From Planctomycetota bacterium (GTDB taxonomy: Bacteria > Planctomycetota > UBA1135 > GCA-002686595), in contig JADJNY010000005.1 of the NCBI GenBank assembly GCA_016714045.1, positions 186,001-250,000 of the forward strand: a DNA stretch of 64,000 bases, read 5' to 3'. The notes beneath the pieces were generated by a model. It had not been told where the DNA came from and ran no database searches. It was given only the letters and a program-made list of their open reading frames with translations. The position numbers and the translations under genes are program-made. Positions 17,359 to 26,100 of this stretch are shown piece by piece; the first letter of the stretch is position 1; the number at the start of each line of letters is the position of its first letter.

Positions 17359-18236
17359 GCGTGCGCTCCGCTCTCGCCGGTCGCGAGCGTCACGCCGAGC
17401 TTCGAGAGCTTCTTCGCGCGGAAGGCACCCCACAGCGCCGCGCCGATGGCGCCCGCGTGCACGGAGTCGGGGTGCGAGCGGAACTCGATCCGCGCCTCGG
17501 CGGCCTTCGCGGCCTCCTGCAGCGCGGCGACGAGGCCGAGGTCGGACGCGAGCCCGCCCGTGACGAGCGTGGGGCCCGTGGCACCCATCGACGTGAGGAG
17601 CTTCAGGTAGCGCCCCGCCATCGACATGTGGATGCCCTTGACGATGTCGGGCGCCGCGATGCCGCGCGACACCATGTTGATCACGTCCGTCTCCGCGAGC
17701 ACGGCGCAGATGGACGAGCACGGCTCCGGCTTCGTCGACGCGAGCGACAGCGTGCCGATCTCCTCGAGCGTGATGCCGAGGTAGCGGCTGATGTTCTCGA
17801 GGAACTGGCCGGAGCCCGACGCGCACTGACTGGTCATGCGATAGCCGAGCACTTTGGCGCGCTCGTCGATCTGCATCGCGCGCGTGTGGAGCGCGCCGAC
17901 GTCGAGCACGGCCTTCACGCCGGGGTCGAGCAGGATCGCGCCGCGCGCGTGCGTCGTCATGCCGTAGAAATGGCCGGTGCGAAACGGGACGACCTCGCCG
18001 TCGCCCGTCGTCGCGACGTAGCCGATGTCGGCGGGGGAGAGCTTCGCCTCGGCGAGCGCCTCGTCGAAGAGGCTCTGCGCGAGCACGCGCGGGTCGCGGC
18101 GGCGCAGGCGCTCGCTCTTCAAGAGGACGACGCGCGGCTTCCCGGGGACGTCCTCGACGATCGCGAGCTTGATGGCGGACGTGCCGACGTCGATGCCGAC
18201 GGCGAGGAGCCCCGTGTTCGTGGACGACTGCTTCAT
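17355..18236 (-). CDS. bcrD: Benzoyl-CoA reductase, BcrD-type ATPase subunit
   Basis: Class I benzoyl-CoA reductase couples ATP hydrolysis to two-electron reduction of the aromatic ring; BcrA and BcrD form the electron-activating ATPase module around a bridging [4Fe-4S] cluster. The 293-residue product is a BcrAD/BadFG-type ASKHA ATPase: GIDVGTSAIKLAIVED phosphate-1 loop, AVLDVGALHTRAMQID, cluster Cys regions SQCASGSGQFLENISRYLG and SICAVLAETDVI, and the adenosine motif LVTGGLASD. The shorter length distinguishes the D from the A subunit. ATG at 18236 overlaps the bcrA stop (ATGA), fitting translational coupling and stoichiometric assembly. Confidence 0.92.
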   Translation of the reverse strand: MKQSSTNTGLLAVGIDVGTSAIKLAIVEDVPGKPRVVLLKSERLRRRDPRVLAQSLFDEALAEAKLSPADIGYVATTGDGEVVPFRTGHFYGMTTHARGAILLDPGVKAVLDVGALHTRAMQIDERAKVLGYRMTSQCASGSGQFLENISRYLGITLEEIGTLSLASTKPEPCSSICAVLAETDVINMVSRGIAAPDIVKGIHMSMAGRYLKLLTSMGATGPTLVTGGLASDLGLVAALQEAAKAAEARIEFRSHPDSVHAGAIGAALWGAFRAKKLSKLGVTLATGESGAHA

Positions 18237-19642
18237 GCTCCGCTCCCGGCCTTCGCCTTCTTCGGCTTCGCTAGGACGGCCTCGTCGAGGCCGCTCTGGT
18301 CTTCCCCGTGCGCGAGGCGTTGCGCGAACAGCGCCGCGCCGAGCGCGCCCGTGTAGATCGAATCGGGCGAGATGTTCAGCGCGACCTCGCCGTAGTTCTC
18401 CTTCACGAGCCCCTTCAACGCGTCGACCGCCGCGGGGTTCTTCGCGACACCGCCGGTGAAGGTGAACTCGCTCTTCACGCCGCCCGAGCGCGCGAGCAGC
18501 GACATCGCGCGCAGCACGATCGCGCGGTGGAGGCCCGCGAGGATGTCTTCGCGCTTCTCGCCGAGCGACAGACGCTCGCGCAGCTCGGCGCCCGCGAACA
18601 CGGTGCACGTCGAGTTGATGCGCACGGCGCGCTTGCTCTCGCAGGCCATGGGGCCGAGCTCGTGCAGGCCGAGGTTCATCTCGTCGGCGATGTACCCGAG
18701 GTACCGTCCGCAGCCCGCCGCGCAGCGGTCGTTCATCTGGAACGACGTCACGATGCCCTTGTCGTCGACCTGGATCGCCTTCGTGTCCTGGCCGCCGATG
18801 TCGAGCACGGTGCGCGTGCCCGGGAACATCGCGTGCGCGCCGAGACCGTGGCACAGGATCTCGGAGCGGATGCGCTCGCGCGGGAAGGGGAGGCGCGCGC
18901 GGCCGTAGCCCGTGCCGACGCTCGCCGCTTCCTCGAGCGGGGACTCGACGGCGCGCTCGATCGCTTGTCGGAACGACTCGGCGTGCGCGCCCTGGCTCGC
19001 GACGAGCGTCCTCGCCGCGGCGAGCGCGTGTCGCCCGAACGCGGTCGGGTCCGCGGGCTCCGCCTCGACCTCGAGGATCGCCTTGTCGTAGAAGCCCGCG
19101 AGCGCGTCGAAGGGGAGTTTCTTCTTCTTGGCGAGCCCCTCGGCGATCGCGAGGTAGCGCGAGCCCGCGAGGTCGCGGAAGAAGTCGCTCTTGCGCTTCG
19201 AGCCGGGCGCGAAGAGCTCGCCCGCCTCGCGCGTCATGCGCTCGAGGATGGACTGCACGGCCGCGCCGAGCGCGTCGCTCGCCGCGAGCTTCTCCGCGTC
19301 GGGTCCGGCGGCCTGGTGCGCTTCGCCGCGTTCGGAGACCGCGCGCCTCAGCGCCGCGTCGAGGAGCGCGAGCTGCGCGCGGTATTGCTGCTCGCGGAAG
19401 CCTTGTTCGAGCGCCGCGAGGAGCTGCGTGCGCTCCGCGCTGCCGGCGCCCTCGCGCTCGAGCTCGCCCGCGATGCGCCCGAAGCGCGTGCTGTTCAGCG
19501 CCTCGGCGAGCGCCACCTGGCACGCGACGTCGTAGTTGCTGCGGCTGTTCGTGATGCCGCGGCCGAGGACCAGGCCGTCGAGGTCGACGACGACGGCCTT
19601 CGTCGTCGTCGAGCCGAGGTCGATGCCCACGCAGTACTTCAC
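18233..19642 (-). CDS. bcrA: Benzoyl-CoA reductase, BcrA-type ATPase subunit
   Basis: GTG at 19642 overlaps the bcrB stop (GTGA). The 469-residue product starts KYCVGIDLGSTTTKAVVVD (phosphate-1 loop). An insert of roughly 180 residues, predicted helical and characteristic of the larger ATPase subunit, follows up to ~240. The C-terminal half has TVLDIGGQDTKAIQVD, the cluster site NDRCAAGCGRYLGYIADEM, a second Cys in NSTCTVFAGAEL and the adenosine motif FTGGVAKN. A Lys/Ala tail follows. Paired with bcrD it forms the ATP-driven module that injects low-potential electrons from ferredoxin into BcrBC. No ferredoxin gene is seen in the operon. Confidence 0.93.
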   Translation of the reverse strand: MKYCVGIDLGSTTTKAVVVDLDGLVLGRGITNSRSNYDVACQVALAEALNSTRFGRIAGELEREGAGSAERTQLLAALEQGFREQQYRAQLALLDAALRRAVSERGEAHQAAGPDAEKLAASDALGAAVQSILERMTREAGELFAPGSKRKSDFFRDLAGSRYLAIAEGLAKKKKLPFDALAGFYDKAILEVEAEPADPTAFGRHALAAARTLVASQGAHAESFRQAIERAVESPLEEAASVGTGYGRARLPFPRERIRSEILCHGLGAHAMFPGTRTVLDIGGQDTKAIQVDDKGIVTSFQMNDRCAAGCGRYLGYIADEMNLGLHELGPMACESKRAVRINSTCTVFAGAELRERLSLGEKREDILAGLHRAIVLRAMSLLARSGGVKSEFTFTGGVAKNPAAVDALKGLVKENYGEVALNISPDSIYTGALGAALFAQRLAHGEDQSGLDEAVLAKPKKAKAGSGA

Positions 19643-20937
19643 GCGCCACCTCCGCGCTTCTGCTCGATCATCTGGAGGAACGACTCGACGCGGTTCTTGA
19701 TGTTCGCGGCCGAGAAGAAGCGCGGGTCGACGAGGTCGCTCTCGATGAAGCCGCCGGGCTTTCCGGTGCGCTCCTCGACCGCGCGCAGGATCGCGAGCTG
19801 GCCCGCGCTGAACGAGTCGCAGCTCTTGACCGAGTTGATCAAGAGGCCGTCCGCCTCGTAGTCCTGGACGTACCCCACGAGCTTGTCGACGCGCGTCGGC
19901 AAGTCGAGGTTCGTGTAGCAGCCGAGGCAGTAGTTCGCGAGCGTTTCGAGCGGGTGGTCGGGGTCGTGGCGGAAGCCGTCGTCGTAGACGCCGCCGACCT
20001 TCGTGTACGTCGAGTTGACGACGACCGCGCCTTCGCTCGCGAACATCTGCCAGAACTCGCGGAAGCTCGTCCAATTCGGCGGGCCCTCGACGACGAGGCG
20101 GTAGCGCTCCTTCGTCGCCTGTCCGTCGGGCGTCACGGGGCCGAGGCCCTTCTCGAGCCGCTCGGCGACTTCCTCGCGCAGCATGCGGTAGTAGTCGACG
20201 GCGTCCTGCGTGCCGCGGAACGAGCTGAAGATCGGGCCGACGTAGTAGACGGCGCCGAAGTAGGCGTCGATCGGCGACGGCTTGTGCTTCGCGGTCGAGA
20301 GCACCCAGGTCAGGTCCTCCTCGGCTTTCGCGGAGCGCGCGAGGAGCTCCTTGAGCCGGTCCTCGTCGTACTGCTTGCCCGTCGCCTTCTCGAGAGCGGG
20401 GATGACCTTCTTCTTCAGCTGCGCGACGACGTAGTCGCGCATCTCGATCGTCGGCTTGCCGCCGCCCTGGTAGGGGACGTGCAGCATCACGGTCGGCGTG
20501 CCGTACTCCTGCCGCAGGATCTCGAACCACTTCATGAACGTGAAGCAGCCCGTGTAGCTGAGCAACAGGAGGTCGGGCCGCGGCAGGCGCTCGCCCGTCG
20601 GCCCGACGTTGCCGGAGCGCAGCATGCCGACGTCGCACTTGACGTAGCTGCACACGTCCTCGGAGTGGCCGAGCTTCTCGGCGAGCGCGATGTACTCGCG
20701 CGACTTGCCGCGCATCGCCGATTGCAGCGCGTTGATCTCGGGCAGGACCGGCAGCGCGTCGAACGCGAGCAACAGCTCGGTCAAGTTGCCCGGCACGAAC
20801 GTGTACACGTTCTTCTGCCCGGTCTCCGGCGCCCTCGCGAGGCGCTGGAAGTGCGCGGCGATCATCTCCTTCTGCCGCTCCTGGCTCCGGTCCTTGCACG
20901 CGGCGGGCGGAGTCGGCTTCAACGTCGTCGTGCTCAT
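19639..20937 (-). CDS. bcrB: Benzoyl-CoA reductase, BcrB-type catalytic subunit
   Basis: The 432-residue product belongs to the 2-hydroxyglutaryl-CoA dehydratase D-component (HgdB-like) family. Cys-containing segments typical of the BcrB/BcrC catalytic heterodimer are CSYVKCDVGML, SYTGCFTFMKWFEIL, CLGCYTNL and SVKSCDSFSAGQ; some of these ligate [4Fe-4S] clusters at the active site. ATG at 20937 overlaps the bcrC stop (ATGA). Homologous dehydratases share the fold, but the linked had, oah and dch genes and the separate A and D ATPases point to ring reduction. Confidence 0.92.
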   Translation of the reverse strand: MSTTTLKPTPPAACKDRSQERQKEMIAAHFQRLARAPETGQKNVYTFVPGNLTELLLAFDALPVLPEINALQSAMRGKSREYIALAEKLGHSEDVCSYVKCDVGMLRSGNVGPTGERLPRPDLLLLSYTGCFTFMKWFEILRQEYGTPTVMLHVPYQGGGKPTIEMRDYVVAQLKKKVIPALEKATGKQYDEDRLKELLARSAKAEEDLTWVLSTAKHKPSPIDAYFGAVYYVGPIFSSFRGTQDAVDYYRMLREEVAERLEKGLGPVTPDGQATKERYRLVVEGPPNWTSFREFWQMFASEGAVVVNSTYTKVGGVYDDGFRHDPDHPLETLANYCLGCYTNLDLPTRVDKLVGYVQDYEADGLLINSVKSCDSFSAGQLAILRAVEERTGKPGGFIESDLVDPRFFSAANIKNRVESFLQMIEQKRGGGA

Positions 20938-22235
20938 GCTTCGCTCCACAGCTTGATCGAATCGGCGAAGGTGCCCGCCTGCTCGCGGATGACCTGGAAC
21001 TGGCCGGTGTTCTCGGCGTACTTGAAGTTGGTCCACGGGATCTTCGCGGCGTCGAGCGCGTCCTGCAGCATCGGCTGGTCGAGCAGCGCGGGGTCACAGA
21101 AGCTCGGGGCGCACAGGAGCACGCCCTCCGCGCGGCTCGCGCGCACGCGGCGCACGAGGTCGTCGCCCTTGCGGCCCTTCGCGCAGTAGCGCACCGGGCT
21201 GTCCGTCGAGTCGGAGAGGAACGAGTTCACGAGCCAGTCGAGCGCGTCCTTGCCGGTGTTGTGCGGCTGGTCGACGTCGCTCGTGATCCAGCGCGTGATC
21301 TGCACGAAGTCGTCGTCGACGATCGAGCACCCGCCGCGCTCGAGCGTCTTCAACAGCGACAAGGGCGGCTGCTCGCAGAACGAGCCGCTGACGACGACGC
21401 GCGCCTGGTCGAGCGGACGGCGCTCCGTCGCGGAGCGGACGAGGTCCAGGTAGGCGGCGAGGAGCTCGTTGTGCTCCTCGACCGGCTGCACGAGGCCCGC
21501 GCGCAGGACGGGATAGAGCTCCGACGTGAGCACGCGCCACGGCTCGTCGCGCCGCAGCGTGTAGAGCTGGCGCACGAGCGCGCGGTTCTCGTCGAAGAGC
21601 CGGATCGAGCGCGCGAGCGCGCCCATGTCGAGCTTCCTCGCGCCGCGCGTCTCGAGCTCGTGCGCGAGCTCGAGCAACGTCTGGCGCAGGAACTGGCCGC
21701 CGAGCTCGCGCTCGAAGTCCTGCGGGACGTCGAGGTAGAAGCTGAGCTTCCCTCGGAACGACAGCTTCCACACGCCCGACAAGTTGCGGATCACGTCGCA
21801 CGTGGCCGGGAACAGCATGCCGTCGAGGCAGTCGAGCGCGCCGTTGAGGCCGAGCTCGATCACGCTGCGCGGCAGGTGGCAGATGTACGACTGGTAGTAG
21901 GCGTCGCCGCGGATGATCTCGAGGTCATCGCCGGCCCCCATCACGCCGACGGGGAGGACGCCCATCGCGTGCAAGAGCTCGCGCGGCGCCCACACGGGCA
22001 GGTAGCCGACCGCGATACCCTTCGTGCGCGCCTTCCACGCGCGCACGGCGTCGAGGCGCCAGTCGCGCGCGAGCTCCTCCGCCTTCTCGACGAGCGTCGC
22101 GAGGTTCGCGGGTGCCTCCTTCGAGCCCGTCGACGACGCTCCCGAGCCGCAGCCGCAGCCCGACGAGCAAGCGCCGCCGCCGGACGAGCCGTTTCCGCGG
22201 GGGGCGGGGTCCTTGGAGTGTTGCGGAGCGATCAT
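20934..22235 (-). CDS. bcrC: Benzoyl-CoA reductase, BcrC-type catalytic subunit
   Basis: The 433-residue product is the second HgdB-like subunit. An odd Cys/Gly/Ser-rich leader (GGGACSSGCGCGSGASS, residues ~20-36) precedes the conserved domain, whose landmarks are GYLPVWAPRELLHAMGVLPVG, YYQSYICHLPRSVIELG, DGMLFPATCDVIRNLSG, SGSFCEQPPLSLLK, PVRYCAKGRKGDDL and LLCAPSFCDPALLDQP. The cysteines in ICHLP, ATCDVI and SFCDP match expected cluster positions. The N-terminal Cys-rich leader is absent from the textbook subunit and could be unstructured or metal-binding. ATG at 22235 overlaps the dch stop (ATGA). Confidence 0.92.
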   Translation of the reverse strand: MIAPQHSKDPAPRGNGSSGGGACSSGCGCGSGASSTGSKEAPANLATLVEKAEELARDWRLDAVRAWKARTKGIAVGYLPVWAPRELLHAMGVLPVGVMGAGDDLEIIRGDAYYQSYICHLPRSVIELGLNGALDCLDGMLFPATCDVIRNLSGVWKLSFRGKLSFYLDVPQDFERELGGQFLRQTLLELAHELETRGARKLDMGALARSIRLFDENRALVRQLYTLRRDEPWRVLTSELYPVLRAGLVQPVEEHNELLAAYLDLVRSATERRPLDQARVVVSGSFCEQPPLSLLKTLERGGCSIVDDDFVQITRWITSDVDQPHNTGKDALDWLVNSFLSDSTDSPVRYCAKGRKGDDLVRRVRASRAEGVLLCAPSFCDPALLDQPMLQDALDAAKIPWTNFKYAENTGQFQVIREQAGTFADSIKLWSEA

Positions 22236-23026
22236 CGGTCCTCCCAGCGGGGCGCGCGCTTCTCGAGGAACGCGGCGAGCTCTTCGCGCGCGTCGTGCGT
22301 GGCCATGAGTTCGTCGAAGTAGAGGCGTTCGAGGCGCGCGAGGTCCTTCTCGAAGCGTTCCGCCAGTCCCGCGCGCGCCGCGCGGCACGCGAGGCGCAGC
22401 GACGACGCGGACTTCGGAACGAGGTGCTCCTTCGCCCAGGCGATCGCCGCAGCGTGCGGGTCGTCCGCGACTTGGTCGACGAGGCCCATCGCGAGCGCCT
22501 CGTTCGCGTTCACGCTGCGCCCGGTGAGGACGAGGTCCTCCATGTGCGCGCGGCCGACGCGCTCGGCGAGGAACGCGCTCGCGACCGGCGCGATCACACC
22601 GAGGCGGATCTCGGGCTGACCGAGCTGCGCGTCGGGCGACGCCCACACGCGCGTGCAGAAGCTCGCGAGCTCGAGCCCGCCGCCCAAACACTGCCCGCGC
22701 ACGACGGCGAGCGTCGGCACGCCCGCGCGCAGCATCGCGCGGAAGAGCGCGTGGAAGCCCTTGAGCATCGAGACGTGCTGCGGGGGCACGTGCTCCTCGA
22801 CGCTCGCGCCGAAGGAGAAGTGCTTGCCCTCGCCCTCGATCAGGATCGCCTTGACGTGCTCCTCCTGCGCTGCGCGTTCGAACGCGGCTGTGAGCAGCGC
22901 GACCTTCGCCGCGTCGAGGACGTTGGCCTTCGGCGCGTCGATCACGAGGCGCCACACGGCGCCGTTCTCGAGCACTTCGACTCGGACGGTGTCCGCGGTC
23001 CTGGGAGCTGCACTGGGGCTCTGCAT
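22232..23026 (-). CDS. dch: Cyclohexa-1,5-dienecarbonyl-CoA hydratase
   Basis: This enzyme hydrates the dienoyl-CoA made by benzoyl-CoA reductase to 6-hydroxycyclohex-1-ene-1-carbonyl-CoA. The product (264 aa from ATG at 23026) has the crotonase fold with GKHFSFGASVEEH (oxyanion hole strand 1), RGQCLGGGLELASFC (oxyanion hole strand 2) and a PEIRLGVIAPVASAFLAERVG segment typical of the dienoyl-CoA hydratase group. An in-frame GTG at 23035 is an alternative start; neither has a clear ribosome site. Operon position between oah and bcrC supports the assignment over a generic enoyl-CoA hydratase. Confidence 0.88.
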   Translation of the reverse strand: MQSPSAAPRTADTVRVEVLENGAVWRLVIDAPKANVLDAAKVALLTAAFERAAQEEHVKAILIEGEGKHFSFGASVEEHVPPQHVSMLKGFHALFRAMLRAGVPTLAVVRGQCLGGGLELASFCTRVWASPDAQLGQPEIRLGVIAPVASAFLAERVGRAHMEDLVLTGRSVNANEALAMGLVDQVADDPHAAAIAWAKEHLVPKSASSLRLACRAARAGLAERFEKDLARLERLYFDELMATHDAREELAAFLEKRAPRWEDR

Positions 23027-23099
23027 CGCTGTCACTCGCGCCGGCGGTTCGCGTTCGAGGTCGCGCCCCGCCGGCGGGGGAGCGCGGCCCGCCGTGGGT

Positions 23100-24233
23100 T
23101 CAACCGTTCGTGCACGTGCCGCGCGCGGCCGGCAGCACCGACTCCGTCAGCTCGTCGCCCCACGGCGTGCCTTCGGCGAGACGGCGGCGCAGGAGCAGGA
23201 AGTCGGCTTCGCGGCATTCCTTCGTGCCCTCGTGGAACGCGCGGAAACCGGCGCGGCCCTCGGTCATCATGTTGAGGCCGAGCCAAGCGCGGTTCGTCTC
23301 CTTGTTCTTGTCCCAGTGCGCGAGCTTGTGCTTGCGCACGCTCTCGATCGTCTTCGAGATGCAGCCGGGCATCGTGTTGGCGAGCTTCCACACGAGCTCG
23401 TCCACCGCGGCGTCGAGCAGGGAGAGGTCGACCTCGCCCTTTGCGAGGAGCTTCTTCGCGGCGTCGCGCTCGGCGCCTTCCTTGAACTCGCCGTGCACGA
23501 TGCGGCCGAACTCGTCGGTCCAACGCTCGGTGATCGCCATCGGGTTCGGGACGAAGCGTCCGTCGACCTTCAGCGCGGGCACGAGGCGCGTGAGCAGGCC
23601 GAGGCGCAGCGCCTTGTGCGCGCTCCACGGCTCGCACAAGGTGCAGCTCTGCATCGCGGCCTCGATGCCGACGAAGAGCGGCAGGAAGTCCGTCGAGCCG
23701 CCGTCGGGCGCCGATCCGTGGCGCGGGCCCGCCTGGCCGAAGTTCGCGAGGTCCTGCGCGACCGAGAAGTCGCAGGCCATGCCGATCTCCTGGCCGCCCG
23801 CGATGCGCATGCCGTTGACGCGGCAGATCACGGGCTTGTCGCACGCGAGGATCGCGCTGACCATGTCGTTGAAGAGCCGCATGTACTGGCGGTACTCCTC
23901 GGGGCGGCCCGCGTAGTACTCGGCGTACTGCGCCGTGTTGCCGCCGGTGCAGAAGGCCTTGTTGCCGGCGCCCGTGAACACGACGGCGACGCAGGCGCGG
24001 TCGTTGGAAGCGCGACGCATCCCGAGGATCACGCCCTTGACCATGTCGGTCGTGTAGCTGTTGAACTGCTTCGGGTTGTCCAGCGTGATGCGGACCTGGT
24101 GCAGGCCTTCCGCGCGCGCGCCGTTCGGGCCGACGACGGGGAGCTCCTCGTAGAGCACGCCTTGGATCGGCTTCGCGGGCGTCAGGTCGTGGTCCATCCA
24201 GGTGACGGGAGCGGCGGTCGTCTTCGTGGTCAT
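23100..24233 (-). CDS. oah: 6-oxocyclohex-1-ene-1-carbonyl-CoA hydrolase
   Basis: Oah (BamA-type) adds water and cleaves the ring to give 3-hydroxypimelyl-CoA. The 377-residue product carries the diagnostic signature FCTGGNTAQYAEYYAG and EEYRQYMRLFNDMVSAILAC at residues ~96-133, then RVNGMRIAGGQEIGMACDFS, NFGQAGPRHGSAPDGGSTDF and LCEPWSAHKALRLGLL. It is longer than ordinary crotonases, as expected for this family. ATG at 24233 follows GGAG. The same frame stays open upstream into the shifted had gene, but homology shows two separate proteins. This gene is a standard marker for anaerobic aromatic degradation. Confidence 0.95.
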   Translation of the reverse strand: MTTKTTAAPVTWMDHDLTPAKPIQGVLYEELPVVGPNGARAEGLHQVRITLDNPKQFNSYTTDMVKGVILGMRRASNDRACVAVVFTGAGNKAFCTGGNTAQYAEYYAGRPEEYRQYMRLFNDMVSAILACDKPVICRVNGMRIAGGQEIGMACDFSVAQDLANFGQAGPRHGSAPDGGSTDFLPLFVGIEAAMQSCTLCEPWSAHKALRLGLLTRLVPALKVDGRFVPNPMAITERWTDEFGRIVHGEFKEGAERDAAKKLLAKGEVDLSLLDAAVDELVWKLANTMPGCISKTIESVRKHKLAHWDKNKETNRAWLGLNMMTEGRAGFRAFHEGTKECREADFLLLRRRLAEGTPWGDELTESVLPAARGTCTNG

Positions 24234-24328
24234 CGAGAGGTCTCCGAGGGGAGCGCGTGGGTTCGTGTGCGGTGCGCGGAGCGGGTGGGAGCTAGCTTCG
24301 ACGCGATTGCGCGTGAGGTGCGTGGGCT

Positions 24329-25391
24329 TCAGGGCACGAGCACGACGCGGCGCGCGAGCGGCTTTTCGTGCAGCTCCGCGAACGTCGCGTTGATCGAGGA
24401 GAGCGGGCGGCGCTCGACGAAGGGCTCGACCTGCACCGCGCCGGACAAGCAGAGGTCGACGACGGCGGGGTAGTGCTCGGGGAGGCAACCCCAATTGCCC
24501 TGCACCGTCGCGTCGAGCGCCATCACGTTCGAGAGCCGCAGTTCGACCTTCGCGGGCGTGTACCCGACGACGGACAGGTACCCGCCGTGACCGAGCAGCG
24601 CGAAGGCGGACTCTTGTCCGGCCTTCGAGCCCGAGGTCTCGAAGACGAACGAGCGCCACGTCGGGACGCCGCGCTCCTTCGCGAAGGTCTGGATCGACTT
24701 CTTGAGCTCGCGCACGTCGCCCGCAGGGAGCGCGAGCGACGCGCCTGAACTGCTTCATCGTCTCGAGCTTCTTCGCGTCGACGTCGATCGCGACGACGTG
24801 CGCGCCGCGCGCGGCCGCGATCTGGACGCCGAAACCGCCGACGCCGCCCGCACCGACGAACACGGCGACGTCGCCTTTCGCGAGGCCGCTGCGATGGATC
24901 GCCTGGTACGGCGTCGAGACGGCGTCCGCTACGACGGAAAGCGCGGCGAGGTCGAGGCCGTGGGGGTTGAGCTTCCGATTCGCGAGGTCCGGGACGGGGC
25001 AGAGCCCGCGCGCTGGCACGCGCACGTGCGTCGCGAAGCCGCCGTGCACGTCGTTGCCGGGGAAGATCTGCTTGGGGCAGATCGAGCCCTTGCCGGCCTT
25101 GCAGGCCGCGCACGTTCCGCACGGGATCACCGCGGGCACGACGACGTCGCGACCGACCCAGTCCGTGGCGCCCTCGCCGGCGGCGAGCACGCGCCCGCTG
25201 ATCTCGTGGCCGAGCACCAGCGGCAGCGGGTGGCGGGTCGGCACCGCATCGTAGTAGAAGCCGAGGTCGGTGTGGCAGACACCGCAGCCGGCGACGCGCA
25301 CGAGCACCTCGCCCGGTCCGGGCGACTCGTCGCGACTCTGCGTGCTCATCGGGCGCTCGGCCTCGGTCACGTACCAGCCATCGACTTGCAT
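24329..25391 (-). CDS. had: 6-hydroxycyclohex-1-ene-1-carbonyl-CoA dehydrogenase (single-base frameshift)
   Basis: Had oxidises the 6-hydroxy product of Dch with NAD+. The protein is a zinc alcohol dehydrogenase: QVDGWYVTEAE start, GCGVCHTDLGFYYDAV and GHEISGRV with zinc ligands, four-Cys structural zinc site CGTCAACKAGKGSICPKQIF, GAGGVGGFGVQIAAARGA for NAD, and EKPLARRVVLVP at the end. Up to KLETMKQF it reads in one frame, then GASLALPAGDVRELKKS follows in another. One extra base at 24746 explains this; removing it restores 353 aa, the normal length. Without correction the gene would be inactive and would block ring cleavage. ATG at 25391 is the likely operon start. Confidence 0.88.
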
Positions 25392-25686
25392 GAGCGACCT
25401 TCCGCGCGGTGCGGACGCCGTGCTGCGGAGTCCGCGACCCAACGGCGGGAGCCGCGAACGCGCGCGGGAACGCGACGTCGTCGGGGACGCAGCGGGCCGC
25501 AGTGCGCAGGGTCATGCTCCCAAGGGCGCGTACTGCTCACGATGCGCCGAGCTGCGCAGCGGCGTGCGGCGGAGCGCGCAGTGCCGCGCATGCGCGCGGG
25601 CCGAGGAGCGTACGTCGGCCGTAGGGACTCGCTCGTCGCGCGGATCGCCGCCGTGTAGCATCGTTCCGTTCGAAGGAGGACCTCCC

Positions 25687-26091
25687 GTGCTCGGATCCCA
25701 CTCGTCCCGCTGCGTCGCTCGGGTGCTGGCGCTCGTCCCGCTCGCGCTCGCGTGCACCCATTCCGTCTCCACGACGAGCTCGACCACGAGCTCCACGGCG
25801 CCGCTGAACGTGACCACCTACTTCCCGGCGCGCGCGAAGCCCGATCCCGTGCCCGGCATGGTCGTGATCGACATCGAGTCGGGCGACGGGTTCGAGTTCC
25901 GGCAGGAGATCGTCAGCACGACCGGACAGCCCGTGCGAAACGTCATGACCTGCAACGGGGAGGCGTTCGAGGTCGTCGGCGACGAGCTGCACGTCGGAAC
26001 GAGGCGCTATGGCCCGCTCGCGGCGGGGCAGGTCGTGCGCGTGACGAAGGACGGCGTGTTGCTCGACGGGAAGCGCATCGAGCCGCGGTGA
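25687..26091 (+). CDS. Small lipoprotein of unknown function
   Basis: GTG at 25687 lies 7 nt after AAGGAGG, the best ribosome site in this neighbourhood. The 134-residue product has a lipoprotein signal with lipobox LALAC (Cys at ~23), followed by a Ser/Thr-rich stretch (THSVSTTSSTTSSTAP) and a compact beta-rich domain (GMVVIDIESGDGFEFRQEIV, VRNVMTCNGEAFEVVGDELHV). No family was recognised. It should be anchored to a membrane facing the periplasm. It converges on the ATPase gene with only 9 bp between stops. Confidence 0.75.
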   Translation: MLGSHSSRCVARVLALVPLALACTHSVSTTSSTTSSTAPLNVTTYFPARAKPDPVPGMVVIDIESGDGFEFRQEIVSTTGQPVRNVMTCNGEAFEVVGDELHVGTRRYGPLAAGQVVRVTKDGVLLDGKRIEPR

Positions 26092-26100
26092 GCGAACGCC

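Noticed and set aside
17355..22235. The bcr genes as a 2-hydroxyacyl-CoA dehydratase with activator
   Set aside because: Those systems have one activator gene. Here two ATPase subunits of different length are present, and dch, oah and had are in the same operon.
23100..25442. A single open frame that would give a Had-Oah fusion of ~780 residues
   Set aside because: The middle part is Arg-rich sequence without homology; the true Had C-terminus lies in another frame and Oah has its own start at 24233. The long frame is a consequence of one extra base and high GC.
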